Source: Methylomicrobium agile (GTDB lineage: Bacteria; Pseudomonadota; Gammaproteobacteria; Methylococcales; Methylomonadaceae). Taken from it: 64,000 nucleotides of DNA. This document shows positions 28,294 through 39,350 of this stretch, piece after piece; position 1 is the first letter of the stretch, and every line of letters begins with the position of its first letter. Below the pieces are notes generated by a model. That model did not search any database. It had not been told where the DNA came from and was given only the letters and a program-made list of their open reading frames with translations. The stretch covers positions 1,426,001 through 1,490,000 of the forward strand of contig NZ_JPOJ01000001.1 of NCBI RefSeq assembly GCF_000733855.1. Reading direction: 5' to 3'. The position numbers and the translations under genes are program-made.

Positions 28294-29640
28294 TTATTTT
28301 CCGATGCAAAAACTGGAGAAAATTTTCCCAAGCAAATCATCGGACGTAACCTGTCCGGTGATTTCGCCCAGCGCATTTTGCGCCTGTCTGAGATCTTCGG
28401 CGACCAGTTCGCCGGCACGGTTGTTTTGCAGTTGGAAGAGCGCGCTTTCGATCAAGACACGGCCTTGGTCGAGCGCTTCGAGATGGCGCCGGCGGGCGAT
28501 GAAGACGTGTTCGGCGCTGTCGTTGAAGCCGACGCTTTGCTTGAGGTGGCGGGTCAGGAAATCCATGCCCTCGCCAGTTTTGATCGACAGATAAATTTGC
28601 GTGCCGTCTGTCGTTTCGATCGTTTCCGGCGCACGGCCGAGCAGGTCGATCTTGTTGTAAACTTCGGTGATCGGGATGCTGTCCGGCAAAGTTCGACGGA
28701 TCGCTTCGGCGTCAGGTTCGCGCGCATCGATCAGCAGCAGGATCAGATCGGCTTTGCGGATTTCTTCAAACGCCCTGCGGATCCCTTCCCGTTCGACCGC
28801 GTTGTTGCTCTCGCGAAGTCCTGCGGTGTCGATGATGTGCAGCGGCATGCCGTCGAGCTGGATTCTTTCGCGCAGCACGTCCCGTGTCGTGCCGGCAATG
28901 TCGGTCACGATCGCGGCCTCATGCCCGGCCAATGCGTTCAGCAGGCTCGATTTGCCGGCATTCGGTTTGCCGGCCAGCACGACGGTCATGCCGTCGCGAA
29001 GCAGGCGGCCTTGTTTGGCGGTTTGCCGGATTTGTTCGATCCGGACAAGCAATGCGGCGATACGGTTTTCGACGATCCCGTCGCTGAGAAAGTCGATTTC
29101 TTCCTCGACGAAATCGATTGCGGCTTCGACGTAGGTCCGGAGATAGGTCAGTTCTTCGACCAGTTCGTTGATCAGCCGGGAGAAGGCGCCCTGCATCGAC
29201 ATCTGCGCGGAGCGCGCCGATTGCTCGGTGCCGCTTTCGATCAGGTCGGCGACGGCTTCGGCCTGGGCGAGGTCGAGCTTGCCGTTCAAAAACGCGCGTT
29301 CGGTGAATTCGCCGGGGTTAGCGAGTCTCGCGCCAACCGACAGCACACGGCGCAGCATCATGTCGAGCACGATCGCACCGCCGTGTCCTTGCAGTTCGAG
29401 CACGTCTTCGCCGGTATAGGAAGCAGGTCCCGGAAAATACAAGGCAATGCCCGTATCGATCACGCTACGGTCGGCATCGAGGAAAGGCGTGTATTGCGCC
29501 AGTCTCGGCGGCAGGGGTTTGGTGAGGAGTTGTTCGGCAATCCGGGGAACAAGACTGCCGGAAATTCTGACGATACCGACACCGCCGTTGCCGGGCGGTG
29601 TCGCGATGGCCGCAATGGTATCTTTAAACTCGATCAGCAC
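28294..29640 (-). CDS. mnmE: tRNA uridine-5-carboxymethylaminomethyl modification GTPase
   Basis: 448 residues from a GTG start directly after the yidC stop. The N-terminal tetrahydrofolate-binding domain begins [22 protein letters not shown]. The G domain carries G1 [27 protein letters not shown]3 DTAGLRES and G4 NKID. The protein ends in FCIGK, the conserved C-terminal CIGK. With MnmG (not in this window) it modifies the wobble uridine of several tRNAs. It is the last gene of the rpmH-rnpA-yidD-yidC-mnmE cluster. No anomalies. Confidence 0.97.
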   Translation of the reverse strand: MLIEFKDTIAAIATPPGNGGVGIVRISGSLVPRIAEQLLTKPLPPRLAQYTPFLDADRSVIDTGIALYFPGPASYTGEDVLELQGHGGAIVLDMMLRRVLSVGARLANPGEFTERAFLNGKLDLAQAEAVADLIESGTEQSARSAQMSMQGAFSRLINELVEELTYLRTYVEAAIDFVEEEIDFLSDGIVENRIAALLVRIEQIRQTAKQGRLLRDGMTVVLAGKPNAGKSSLLNALAGHEAAIVTDIAGTTRDVLRERIQLDGMPLHIIDTAGLRESNNAVEREGIRRAFEEIRKADLILLLIDAREPDAEAIRRTLPDSIPITEVYNKIDLLGRAPETIETTDGTQIYLSIKTGEGMDFLTRHLKQSVGFNDSAEHVFIARRRHLEALDQGRVLIESALFQLQNNRAGELVAEDLRQAQNALGEITGQVTSDDLLGKIFSSFCIGK

Positions 29641-31371
29641 TTAGGTGGAGGTAGCAAGTCCTGCTTTTTCGATCTGCTTGGTGATGTACGTCTGCTGGAA
29701 GATCGACAAGGTGTTGTTGACCACCCAGTACAGCACCAGACCGGACGGGAAGAACAGGAAGAAGATCGTGAAGATGATCGGGAACATCTTGATGACCTTC
29801 GCCTGGACCGGATCGACCGGAGCCGGGTTCAAGCCCTGCTGAATCTTCATCGTGACGCCCATAATTAAAGGCAGGATGTAGAAAGGATCCTGCACCGACA
29901 AATCCTGCAGCCAGAGCGTGAACGGCGTCTGGCGGAATTCGACCGTCTCGCCGAGCACCCAGTACAGGCACATGAATACCGGAATCTGCAGCAAGAGCGG
30001 CAAGCAGCCGCCGAGCGGGTTGACCTGCTCCTTCTTGTAGAGCGCCATCATTTCCTGATTCAGCCGCATCCGGTCGTCCGCGAAACGCTCCTGCAATTCT
30101 TTCAGGCGCGGCTGCACCTTGCGCAGTTTGGCCATCGAGCGGAAACTGGCCTGGGTGAGCGGGAACATCAGCAGTTTGATGCAGAGGGTCACGCCGATGA
30201 TCGCGAGGCCCCAGTTGTGAGTGAAGCTGTGAATCCAGTTCAACAAGGCGTAAATCGGTTTGCCGATAAAAGTCAGTACGCTGTAATCGACGGTCAGTTC
30301 CAGTCCTTTGGCGACTTTTTCCATCATCGGCTGAATCTTCGGACCTGCAAACAGACTCGAAGTCAGCGTTGCCGAACCGTTCGCCGACACGGTGACTATC
30401 GGCGAATACGAACCGATCACGTAACGGTCGTCTTCCTGCAGCCATTTGGTGTAAAGATGATTTTCCTGATCGGCCGGCGGAATCCACGCGGAGGCGAAAT
30501 AGTGCTGAATGAAAGCGGTCCATCCCCCCTTCGTACTGGTATTGAGCACCTCCTCCTGCATGTCGTCGAAATCGATCTTCTGATATTTTCCTTTTTCGGT
30601 GTAGATCACGCCGCCGTTATAGGCGCGCATGCCGCCGGCCAGCGCACTGCCCTTGTTTTCTTTCGGCGGCGTTCTGAGCAATTGGCTGTACTGTCTGCCA
30701 CTCCAGGGCGCTGCGGAAGCGTTGTCGATCTTTTGTCCGAGCTTGATCTCGTAGCTGCCGCGGGTAAACGTGAATTCTTTGGTCACCTTCAGGCCGCTGG
30801 CGTCGGTCCAGGTCAACGGCACCGTCAGGCTGCTCTGCCCTTCCGGCAGCGTATAGCTGTCCTGGCTGCTGCTGAAGACGGTATGATGCGTAGGCGCCGA
30901 GACGGAACCTTGACTTGAGATCAAACCGCTTTGCGCAATGAAGTATTTGTCCTTGGCGGCATTGAAGAGGCGAACCGGAGTGCGGTTGACTTGCTCCGGC
31001 TCCATGCCGACCAGGCGGCGCAGCGCGTCGACATACGTGTTGTTTTGTTCGACCGGATAAACAAGCAGATCCAAATTCTGGATCGTGCCGCCCGCGAGGT
31101 CGATTTCAAGCGCCAGCACATCGGTTTTGACTTTGACGGTTTGGGAGGCGGATATAGCCTCAGCGGCAACGTTAGCCTGTGCCGCAGCGGACGCGTCCGC
31201 CGGCGCCGCCTCGCCGTTCGCGGTCGGCAGGTCTTCTTTGATATTTGTCGCGGCACTCTCTACCGCTGTCGGCGCAGGCGTCTTCGGACCGTAATCGATC
31301 TGCCATTGCTGGTACAGCATGAAAAGCAGCAGGCCAAAGCTGAAGATGAGAAGAAATCTTATATTATCCAT
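29641..31371 (-). CDS. yidC: Membrane protein insertase YidC
   Basis: 576 residues. An N-terminal membrane helix ([23 protein letters not shown]) precedes a large periplasmic domain (about 30-350). The conserved 60-kDa insertase core follows, with [40 protein letters not shown] and [22 protein letters not shown], and ends with [20 protein letters not shown]. It inserts and folds inner-membrane proteins with or without SecYEG. Its start overlaps the 3' end of yidD by 8 bases and its stop abuts the mnmE GTG, showing tight coupling. Confidence 0.97.
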   Translation of the reverse strand: MDNIRFLLIFSFGLLLFMLYQQWQIDYGPKTPAPTAVESAATNIKEDLPTANGEAAPADASAAAQANVAAEAISASQTVKVKTDVLALEIDLAGGTIQNLDLLVYPVEQNNTYVDALRRLVGMEPEQVNRTPVRLFNAAKDKYFIAQSGLISSQGSVSAPTHHTVFSSSQDSYTLPEGQSSLTVPLTWTDASGLKVTKEFTFTRGSYEIKLGQKIDNASAAPWSGRQYSQLLRTPPKENKGSALAGGMRAYNGGVIYTEKGKYQKIDFDDMQEEVLNTSTKGGWTAFIQHYFASAWIPPADQENHLYTKWLQEDDRYVIGSYSPIVTVSANGSATLTSSLFAGPKIQPMMEKVAKGLELTVDYSVLTFIGKPIYALLNWIHSFTHNWGLAIIGVTLCIKLLMFPLTQASFRSMAKLRKVQPRLKELQERFADDRMRLNQEMMALYKKEQVNPLGGCLPLLLQIPVFMCLYWVLGETVEFRQTPFTLWLQDLSVQDPFYILPLIMGVTMKIQQGLNPAPVDPVQAKVIKMFPIIFTIFFLFFPSGLVLYWVVNNTLSIFQQTYITKQIEKAGLATST

Positions 31372-31621
31372 TCTTATAATTACCGAGTTTTTCCGGAACG
31401 GGATCGCTCCCGCCTTCGTGGAAAGGGTGGCATTTCAATAGTCTGCGCAGGGTGAGGTAGGAGCCAGCCATGAAACCGTGGAGCCGAAGCGCTTCGATGG
31501 CATAAGTAGAACAGCTTGGATAAAACCGGCAGTGGTTTCCAAGCAAGGGACTTATGAAATATTTATAAAACTTGATAACCGCTATGAGCACGAAGCGCAT
31601 CGGGATACCAGCCTTGACCAA
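31364..31621 (-). CDS. yidD: Membrane protein insertion efficiency factor YidD
   Basis: 85 residues if started at 31621; starting at the internal Met ([21 protein letters not shown], 31600) gives the more usual 78 residues. The signature [21 protein letters not shown] with three cysteines and [16 protein letters not shown] is diagnostic. YidD is a small amphipathic membrane-associated protein that aids YidC-dependent insertion. It overlaps rnpA upstream and yidC downstream, as in most gammaproteobacteria. Confidence 0.95.
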   Translation of the reverse strand: MVKAGIPMRFVLIAVIKFYKYFISPLLGNHCRFYPSCSTYAIEALRLHGFMAGSYLTLRRLLKCHPFHEGGSDPVPEKLGNYKNG

Positions 31622-31950
31622 TGCTTTTCCAGGGAACGACTTAACGCTTCCCGGGGCGCGTCGATAGCTTCCCTGCGCGCCAGAACCACGATATCCATAT
31701 TGCCCAAACTATGCTGCCGTATTCTGAAATTTTCCCTGACAGCCCGTTTGATCACGTTCCGGTGCACCGCCTTTTTGATTTGCTTTTTGGCGATTGCCAA
31801 ACCCAGCCGCGGATGATCGAGATCATTCCTGATGGCCAATAAGGTAAAGTATTGATCGCCGGATTTTACCGGTTTGGCAAAAACTTTTTTGTAATCGTCC
31901 GGCTTGTTCAGACGCAACGCAGAAGGAAAACTTAAACTGTTCTCAGTCAC
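31582..31950 (-). CDS. rnpA: Ribonuclease P protein component
   Basis: 122 residues. The RNR motif region [17 protein letters not shown] and the N-terminal [18 protein letters not shown] identify it. It binds the RNase P RNA and helps it cleave pre-tRNA 5' leaders. It starts 11 bases after rpmH and overlaps yidD. Confidence 0.96.
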   Translation of the reverse strand: MTENSLSFPSALRLNKPDDYKKVFAKPVKSGDQYFTLLAIRNDLDHPRLGLAIAKKQIKKAVHRNVIKRAVRENFRIRQHSLGNMDIVVLARREAIDAPREALSRSLEKHWSRLVSRCASCS

Positions 31951-31961
31951 CCGATTGCCGA

Positions 31962-32096
31962 CTATACTGTCAATTTGGCGCGGCCTTTCGCTCTGCGCGC
32001 ACTCAATACTTTGCGGCCGCCGACGGTCGCCATTCTGGCGCGAAAACCGTGGGTTCTGGCGCGTTTCAATTTGCTGGGTTGGTATGTTCTTTTCAT
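31962..32096 (-). CDS. rpmH: 50S ribosomal protein L34
   Basis: 44 residues, starting [20 protein letters not shown] and continuing with [18 protein letters not shown], ending KLTV; an unmistakable L34. It is the first gene of the cluster running to mnmE. The promoter at 32150-32178 drives it. Confidence 0.98.
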   Translation of the reverse strand: MKRTYQPSKLKRARTHGFRARMATVGGRKVLSARRAKGRAKLTV

Positions 32097-32149
32097 GAAT
32101 GTAGCCCGATCGAAATAATTTTAAGAAATACAGATAAAAAAGCCTTAGG

Positions 32150-32178
32150 ATGATAGAATATTCCGGCTATCCTGTCAA
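32150..32178 (-). promoter_or_regulatory. Strong sigma-70 promoter of rpmH
   Basis: On the minus strand, TTGACA (32178-32173) is followed after 17 bases by TATCAT (32155-32150), about 54 bases before the rpmH start. Confidence 0.8.
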
Positions 32179-32268
32179 TTCCGCCGCGCTTTGTTTTGAT
32201 TGTACAAACAAAATGACAGATTGCCGTTTTGATTGTTTCACTACCTTAAATTTATCAAGATTACCCTC

Positions 32269-33585
32269 ATGAGTTCGATTTGGAGTAATTGCCTCGCCAA
32301 GCTTGAAAACGAAATTTCCAGCTCCGATTTCAGCACCTGGATTCGCCCGTTACAAGCCGTAGAAACCGAAGGACGTATCCGGCTGTTGGCTCCGAACCGC
32401 TTCGTACTGGACTGGGTAAAGGAACATCATTTCGCGAAAATCGAAGAAACGATTCATCAGTTTGCAGACGGCGCGCTGGTACTCGATCTCGAAATCGGTT
32501 CGAAAAAACCGGAGGCGCCGGCCGCCCTCAAAGTCACACAACAGACCGAAACCAAAAAACAGCAGCCCAACTTTCTGAACAAGGCGTTCACCTTCGACAA
32601 TTTCGTCGAAGGCAAATCGAACCAGCTGGCGCGCGCCGCCTCGACCCAGGTCGCCGAGAATATCGGCAAAGCCTACAATCCGCTGTTGATCTACGGTAGC
32701 TCCGGTTTGGGCAAAACGCACTTGATGCATGCGATCGGCAATGCGGTGTTGCAAAAAAACCCGACTGCCTCGATCGTTTATTTGCATTCGGAAAAATTCG
32801 TGCAGGACATGGTCAAGGCGCTGCAGCAAAACCAGATCAACAGCTTCAAGGAATATTACCGCGGCCTTGACGTGCTGCTGATCGACGACATTCAGTTTTT
32901 TGCCGGCAAGGAGCGCTCGCAGGAAGAATTTTTTCATACTTTTAATACGCTGCTCGAAAAGAAGCACCAGGTCGTCTTGACCTGCGACAAATACCCGAAG
33001 GAAATCGACGGCCTCGAAGACCGCCTGAAATCGCGTTTCGGCTGGGGACTGCCGGTTTCGATCGAGCCACCCGACATGGAAACGCGCGCCGCCATTCTGA
33101 TGAAAAAAGCCGATATGGCCCATGTCGAACTGCCGCAGGAGGTCGCGTTCTTCATCGCGAAACGGATTCCGTCCAATGTGCGCGACCTGGAAGGCGCACT
33201 GCGGCGGGTGATCGCGAACGCGCAATTCACCGGCCAGAAAATCACGGTCGAGTTTACCAAGGAAGCGCTGCACGACCTGATCTCGCTGCAGGACAAACTG
33301 GTCAATATCGACAATATCCAGAAAACGGTCGCCGAATATTACAAAATCAGGATTGCCGATTTGTCTTCCAAAAACCGGCGCCAGTCGATCACCCGGCCTC
33401 GGCAAATTGCAATGAGCCTTGCGCGCGAGCTGACTTCGCACAGTCTGCCCGAAATCGGCGACGCTTTCGGCGGACGCGACCATACGACCGTGATCAATGC
33501 CTGCAAACGAATCAACGAATTGAAAGAATCGGACGTGAAGGTCGCCGAGGATTACGCAAATCTGTTGCGCTCCCTGTCGCATTGA
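32269..33585 (+). CDS. dnaA: Chromosomal replication initiator DnaA
   Basis: 438 residues from ATG 32269 ([21 protein letters not shown]). The frame is open 12 codons upstream, but this start matches the family. Domain I (1-80) is followed by a short linker (domain II), then AAA+ domain III with Walker [12 protein letters not shown], Walker [10 protein letters not shown] and an arginine-finger region, and domain IV with the DNA-binding signature [15 protein letters not shown]. It opens the origin by binding DnaA boxes. None matching TTATNCACA was seen in the 172 bases upstream. Confidence 0.98.
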   Translation: MSSIWSNCLAKLENEISSSDFSTWIRPLQAVETEGRIRLLAPNRFVLDWVKEHHFAKIEETIHQFADGALVLDLEIGSKKPEAPAALKVTQQTETKKQQPNFLNKAFTFDNFVEGKSNQLARAASTQVAENIGKAYNPLLIYGSSGLGKTHLMHAIGNAVLQKNPTASIVYLHSEKFVQDMVKALQQNQINSFKEYYRGLDVLLIDDIQFFAGKERSQEEFFHTFNTLLEKKHQVVLTCDKYPKEIDGLEDRLKSRFGWGLPVSIEPPDMETRAAILMKKADMAHVELPQEVAFFIAKRIPSNVRDLEGALRRVIANAQFTGQKITVEFTKEALHDLISLQDKLVNIDNIQKTVAEYYKIRIADLSSKNRRQSITRPRQIAMSLARELTSHSLPEIGDAFGGRDHTTVINACKRINELKESDVKVAEDYANLLRSLSH

Positions 33586-33662
33586 TCCGGACAGTCAGCA
33601 CGGGCTCTACCCCTTGCGGATTTTTAACTTTGCCTTTTATTGAACAAAACCCACGCTCGCCT

Positions 33663-34763
33663 ATGAAATTCAGCATCAATCGAGACACCCTCCTGCCCCC
33701 TTTGCAGCAAATCGTCAGCGTGATCGAAAAGAAGCAAACAATGCAGATTCTTTCGAACATACTGATGGTAATCGAAGCGGACACGCTGACGATGACCGGC
33801 ACCGACCTGGAGATCCAGATCGTTTCCCGCCTGTCCGTGATCGGTGCGCAGCCTGGCACGGCTACCCTGCCCGCACGCAAATTTCTCGACATTTGCCGGC
33901 TATTGCCGCCGAATACTGAAATTCGGATCGAACAGCAAGGCGACATGGTCAAACTGGCGACGCCGCGTAGCCGTTTTTCGCTGTCCTGCCTGCCCGCGGA
34001 AAATTATCCCGAATTTGCCGAATCACAGATGGAGAACTGTTTCACGATCAGTTCGGGCAAGCTAAAAAAAGCACTCGACAAGACCATGTTCTGCATGGCC
34101 AACCAGGACGTACGCTACTATCTGAACGGCCTGCTGCTGCACATCTCGAACAATGCGCTGAAACTGGTCGCTTCGGACGGCCACCGCCTTTCGATCTACG
34201 AAGACGAACTGGAAACGCCGACCGGCCTCGAAGCACGAATCATCGTGCCGCGGAAAGGCGTCCAGGAATTGTCGCGGCTGCTCGATGACGGCGATGAACC
34301 CTTGCAGGTCAGCTTTTCGAGCAACCACATCCGGATCGAAGTCCACAACGCGGTATTCTCGGCAAAGCTGGTCGATTCCAAATATCCCGATTTCGGCAAA
34401 GTTTTCCAGCAAAGCTTCCTCGACCCGATTGCGATCCCGAAACCGCTGCTCCGCGAAGCCCTGACCCGGGTCGCGATTCTCGCGAATGAAAAATTCCGCG
34501 GCGTAACCTTTCATTTTGCTGCGGACCTTTTGCGGATCAACGCGCACAACCCAGAACACGAAGAAGCCGAAGAAGAACTGACGATCGATTACGGCAAGGG
34601 CGAGTTCAGCATTTCGTTCAATGCACAATACATGCTCGATGCGGTTTCAAATCTCGAAGGAGATACCGCGGAATTGACGATTGCTTCGAACCTGAGCAGT
34701 TGTTTCATCAATGAACCCGGCCAGCAGGTTTACAAATTCATCGTGATGCCGATGCGCTTATGA
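33663..34763 (+). CDS. dnaN: DNA polymerase III beta sliding clamp
   Basis: 366 residues from ATG 33663 (MKFSINRDTLLPPLQQIVSVIEKK), the same length as the E. coli protein. The open frame 27 codons upstream is not family-like. Three clamp domains of about 120 residues are present. The C-terminus QQVYKFIVMPMRL is typical. It lies between dnaA (77 bases) and recF (10 bases), forming the usual replication-gene operon. Confidence 0.98.
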   Translation: MKFSINRDTLLPPLQQIVSVIEKKQTMQILSNILMVIEADTLTMTGTDLEIQIVSRLSVIGAQPGTATLPARKFLDICRLLPPNTEIRIEQQGDMVKLATPRSRFSLSCLPAENYPEFAESQMENCFTISSGKLKKALDKTMFCMANQDVRYYLNGLLLHISNNALKLVASDGHRLSIYEDELETPTGLEARIIVPRKGVQELSRLLDDGDEPLQVSFSSNHIRIEVHNAVFSAKLVDSKYPDFGKVFQQSFLDPIAIPKPLLREALTRVAILANEKFRGVTFHFAADLLRINAHNPEHEEAEEELTIDYGKGEFSISFNAQYMLDAVSNLEGDTAELTIASNLSSCFINEPGQQVYKFIVMPMRL

Positions 34764-34773
34764 TACGGATCTG

Positions 34774-35862
34774 ATGACTGTTTCAAGACTGGATATCGCT
34801 TCGGTCAGAAATATCCAACACGCCACACTCCATCCTGCTCCGACGCTCAATTTCATCTATGGCGCCAATGCCTCCGGCAAAAGCGCCTTGCTGGAAGCCA
34901 TTTTCCTACTCGGCCGCGCCAGATCGTTCCGCTCTTCCTCGATTAAGCCCGTCATCCGTTTTTCGCACGATCACCTCTTGGTTACCGGGCAAACCGTGTT
35001 TTCCGGCGGCGCGCACCAGCACCTTGGCGTCAGGCTTGACGCCAAGTCATGCGAAATACGGATCAATCAACACACGATGCCGAACCGGTCGAGCCTTGCC
35101 TATGCCCTCCCGTTGCAGTTGATCTATCCGAAAAGTTACGAATTGCTGGACAGCGGACCGCAGGAGCGCCGCGAATTTCTCGACTGGGGCGTTTTTCATC
35201 ACGATCCGGCTTTTTTACCGGCTTGGCGCAACTATAAAAAAGCTCTTGCGCAACGCAATGCCTTACTGAAAAACCGCCAGCCGGAATACCTGCAAGTATG
35301 GAACCAGGAATTATCGGATTACGGTACAATAGTCACTCATTGCCGGCGCCGCTATCTGGAGGCGTTTATCCCCGTTTTTCAGGACATCGCCGGTTACATG
35401 TTGGAGCTGCCGGCGATAGCCTTGTCTTTATCGTCCGGGTGGGATGCTACCGAATCCTTGTTACAAGCTTTGGATGCCGATACCGAAAAGGATTTGCGTT
35501 ACGGCTTCACGCAAAGCGGCCCGCACCGTGCCGACTTATTGGTCACCCTTGATCGCCTGCCCGCCAGGGATATCGTCTCCCGCGGCCAGTTGAAGTTATT
35601 GGTGATCAGCCTGAAGCTCGCCCAGGTACAGCTATTGAATTTACATGAAGAAGATACTGCGTGCATCCTCTTCGACGATTTCGCTGCCGAGCTCGACATG
35701 GCAAATCGCGCGAAAGTGCTGCGCTATTTGGACGTCATGCACTCCCAAGTTTTCATAACCGCCACCTCGCCCACCGATTTTGGCGATTTATCCAATATTC
35801 ATAACTACAAAATGTTCCATGTGGAACATGGCCATATCAATCCGGTGGATTGTTCCACGTGA
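34774..35862 (+). CDS. recF: DNA replication and repair protein RecF
   Basis: 362 residues. Walker A is YGANASGKSALLEAI; the ABC-type signature region SRGQLKLLVISLKLAQ and Walker B ACILFDDFAAELD are present. It loads RecA at gaps with RecOR. Two parS-like palindromes are embedded in its last codons, the second of which includes its stop codon, so the C-terminal residues are partly shaped by those sites. Confidence 0.97.
   Translation: MTVSRLDIASVRNIQHATLHPAPTLNFIYGANASGKSALLEAIFLLGRARSFRSSSIKPVIRFSHDHLLVTGQTVFSGGAHQHLGVRLDAKSCEIRINQHTMPNRSSLAYALPLQLIYPKSYELLDSGPQERREFLDWGVFHHDPAFLPAWRNYKKALAQRNALLKNRQPEYLQVWNQELSDYGTIVTHCRRRYLEAFIPVFQDIAGYMLELPAIALSLSSGWDATESLLQALDADTEKDLRYGFTQSGPHRADLLVTLDRLPARDIVSRGQLKLLVISLKLAQVQLLNLHEEDTACILFDDFAAELDMANRAKVLRYLDVMHSQVFITATSPTDFGDLSNIHNYKMFHVEHGHINPVDCST
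35813..35828. promoter_or_regulatory. parS-like ParB binding site 1
   Basis: TGTTCCATGTGGAACA is a 16-base palindrome with one central mismatch, one base away from TGTTCCACGTGGAACA, the pseudomonad-type form of parS. It lies inside the recF coding sequence near the origin. Confidence 0.7.
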
Positions 35863-35866
35863 AACA
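35851..35866. promoter_or_regulatory. parS-like ParB binding site 2
   Basis: TGTTCCACGTGAAACA differs by one base from the widely conserved parS TGTTTCACGTGAAACA. It starts 38 bases after site 1 and covers the recF stop codon. Confidence 0.8.
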
Positions 35867-35890
35867 AAAGCAAAAACAGCAGGTACATAA

Positions 35891-38326
<2,436 letters not shown>

Positions 38327-38338
38327 GCTGTCGGATGA

Positions 38339-38407
38339 TGTCGGATGACACTATTAATGAAAAAAATGACAAGTTAGTGAAAAAATAATGACATAGATAA
38401 TGAAAAA
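38339..38407 (+). repeat. Left transposon end: three tandem TnsB-type repeats
   Basis: Three direct repeats start at 38346 (TGACACTATTAATGAAAAA), 38367 (TGACAAGTTAGTGAAAAA) and 38389 (TGACATAGATAATGAAAAA), spaced 21-22 bases. This is the layout expected of TnsB binding sites at a Tn7-like end. Confidence 0.75.
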
Positions 38408-38450
38408 ATCCGGCTATTCCAGTTATCGCTAAATTTCCAGTAGAGCCTAA

Positions 38451-39291
38451 GAGCCCTGTTCATAATCTTTGAATTGCGCAAAAATAAATAGGGATGAGAA
38501 AAAAGTATCCCAGTGACATCAGTCGAGAACAATTTGAACACATCAGGCCCTTACTGGAAGGCGTGCGAAAGCGAACCAAGCCGCGGACGGTGGATTTATA
38601 CGAAGTCTTTTGCGGGATACTGTATTTATTGAAAAGCGGTTGCCAGTGGCGGATGCTGCCGAGTGATTTTCCCAAATGGCGAACCGTGTATGCCTATTTT
38701 GAAAAATGGCGAGAGCCTGCCCAAGACGGCATCAGCGTTTTGGAGCAGGCTTTAAAAAAATCAGGTTGGCGAGGTCCGATGCAAACAGGGGCGGAACGCC
38801 TCGACGCGCTTCATCATCGTCGACGCGCAGAGCGTGAAGAACACTGATAGTGCAGAACTCAAAGGCTATGATGCCGGCAAAAAGGTATCCGGCATCAAGC
38901 GCCATATTGCCGTGGACATGCTCGGGTTACCTCATGCGATCGAGGTCACCACGGCCGATGTCACAGACCGAGCGGGAGCATTAAAGGCTATTGCACGTTG
39001 CACCGCTAATCTGACGCAGGTCACCAGCGTCTTGGTGGATGGCGGCTATTCGGGCCAACCCTTTGCGACCGCCGTTCAGGAACAGTTGGGGGCAACGGTG
39101 CAAGTGGCTAAGCGCAATGAATTGCATACCTTTGAGGTGATTCCACAACGCTGGATCGTCGAACGATCTTTCGCATGGCTGGAAAAATGCCGACGGCTAT
39201 GGAAAAACTGCGAGCGTAAGCTGAATACCAGTCTTCAGTTCGTTCATTTGGCTTTCTTGGCGCTTTTGCTTAAGAGATCGTGAACAGGTTC
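38451..39291 (+). mobile_element. IS5-family element (IS427-like group), complete
   Basis: 841 bases with imperfect terminal inverted repeats GAGCCCTGTTCATAATCT and, from the other end, GAACCTGTTCACGATCT. It is flanked by TAA direct repeats (38448-38450 and 39292-39294). It carries a transposase in two overlapping frames. It sits just inside the left transposon end. Confidence 0.85.
38494..39283 (+). CDS. IS5-family transposase in two overlapping reading frames
   Basis: The first frame (38494-38847) encodes 117 residues, [21 protein letters not shown]..., with the N-terminal DUF4096-like region [21 protein letters not shown]. The second frame (from about 38800 to 39283) encodes the catalytic part: [12 protein letters not shown] with the first Asp, [13 protein letters not shown] with the second and [20 protein letters not shown] with the Glu. 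The second frame begins with the first Asp region before its own first ATG (38834), so the active protein must be made by frameshifting, as in related IS. The frames meet between about 38775 and 38850. Confidence 0.85.
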
Positions 39292-39350
39292 TAAGATCAG
39301 AGCTATGACAAGTCTATTTCCAGATACGCCTGAAACTCGAGACAGACAAT

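Noticed and set aside
28285-29868. A 527-residue plus-strand open frame
   Set aside because: It is antisense to mnmE and the end of yidC, both certain genes.
32097-32268. oriC between rpmH and dnaA
   Set aside because: No DnaA box or tandem AT-rich 13-mers are visible; gene order alone is not enough to call it.
32350-33582. A 410-residue minus-strand open frame
   Set aside because: It is antisense to dnaA and driven by codon bias.
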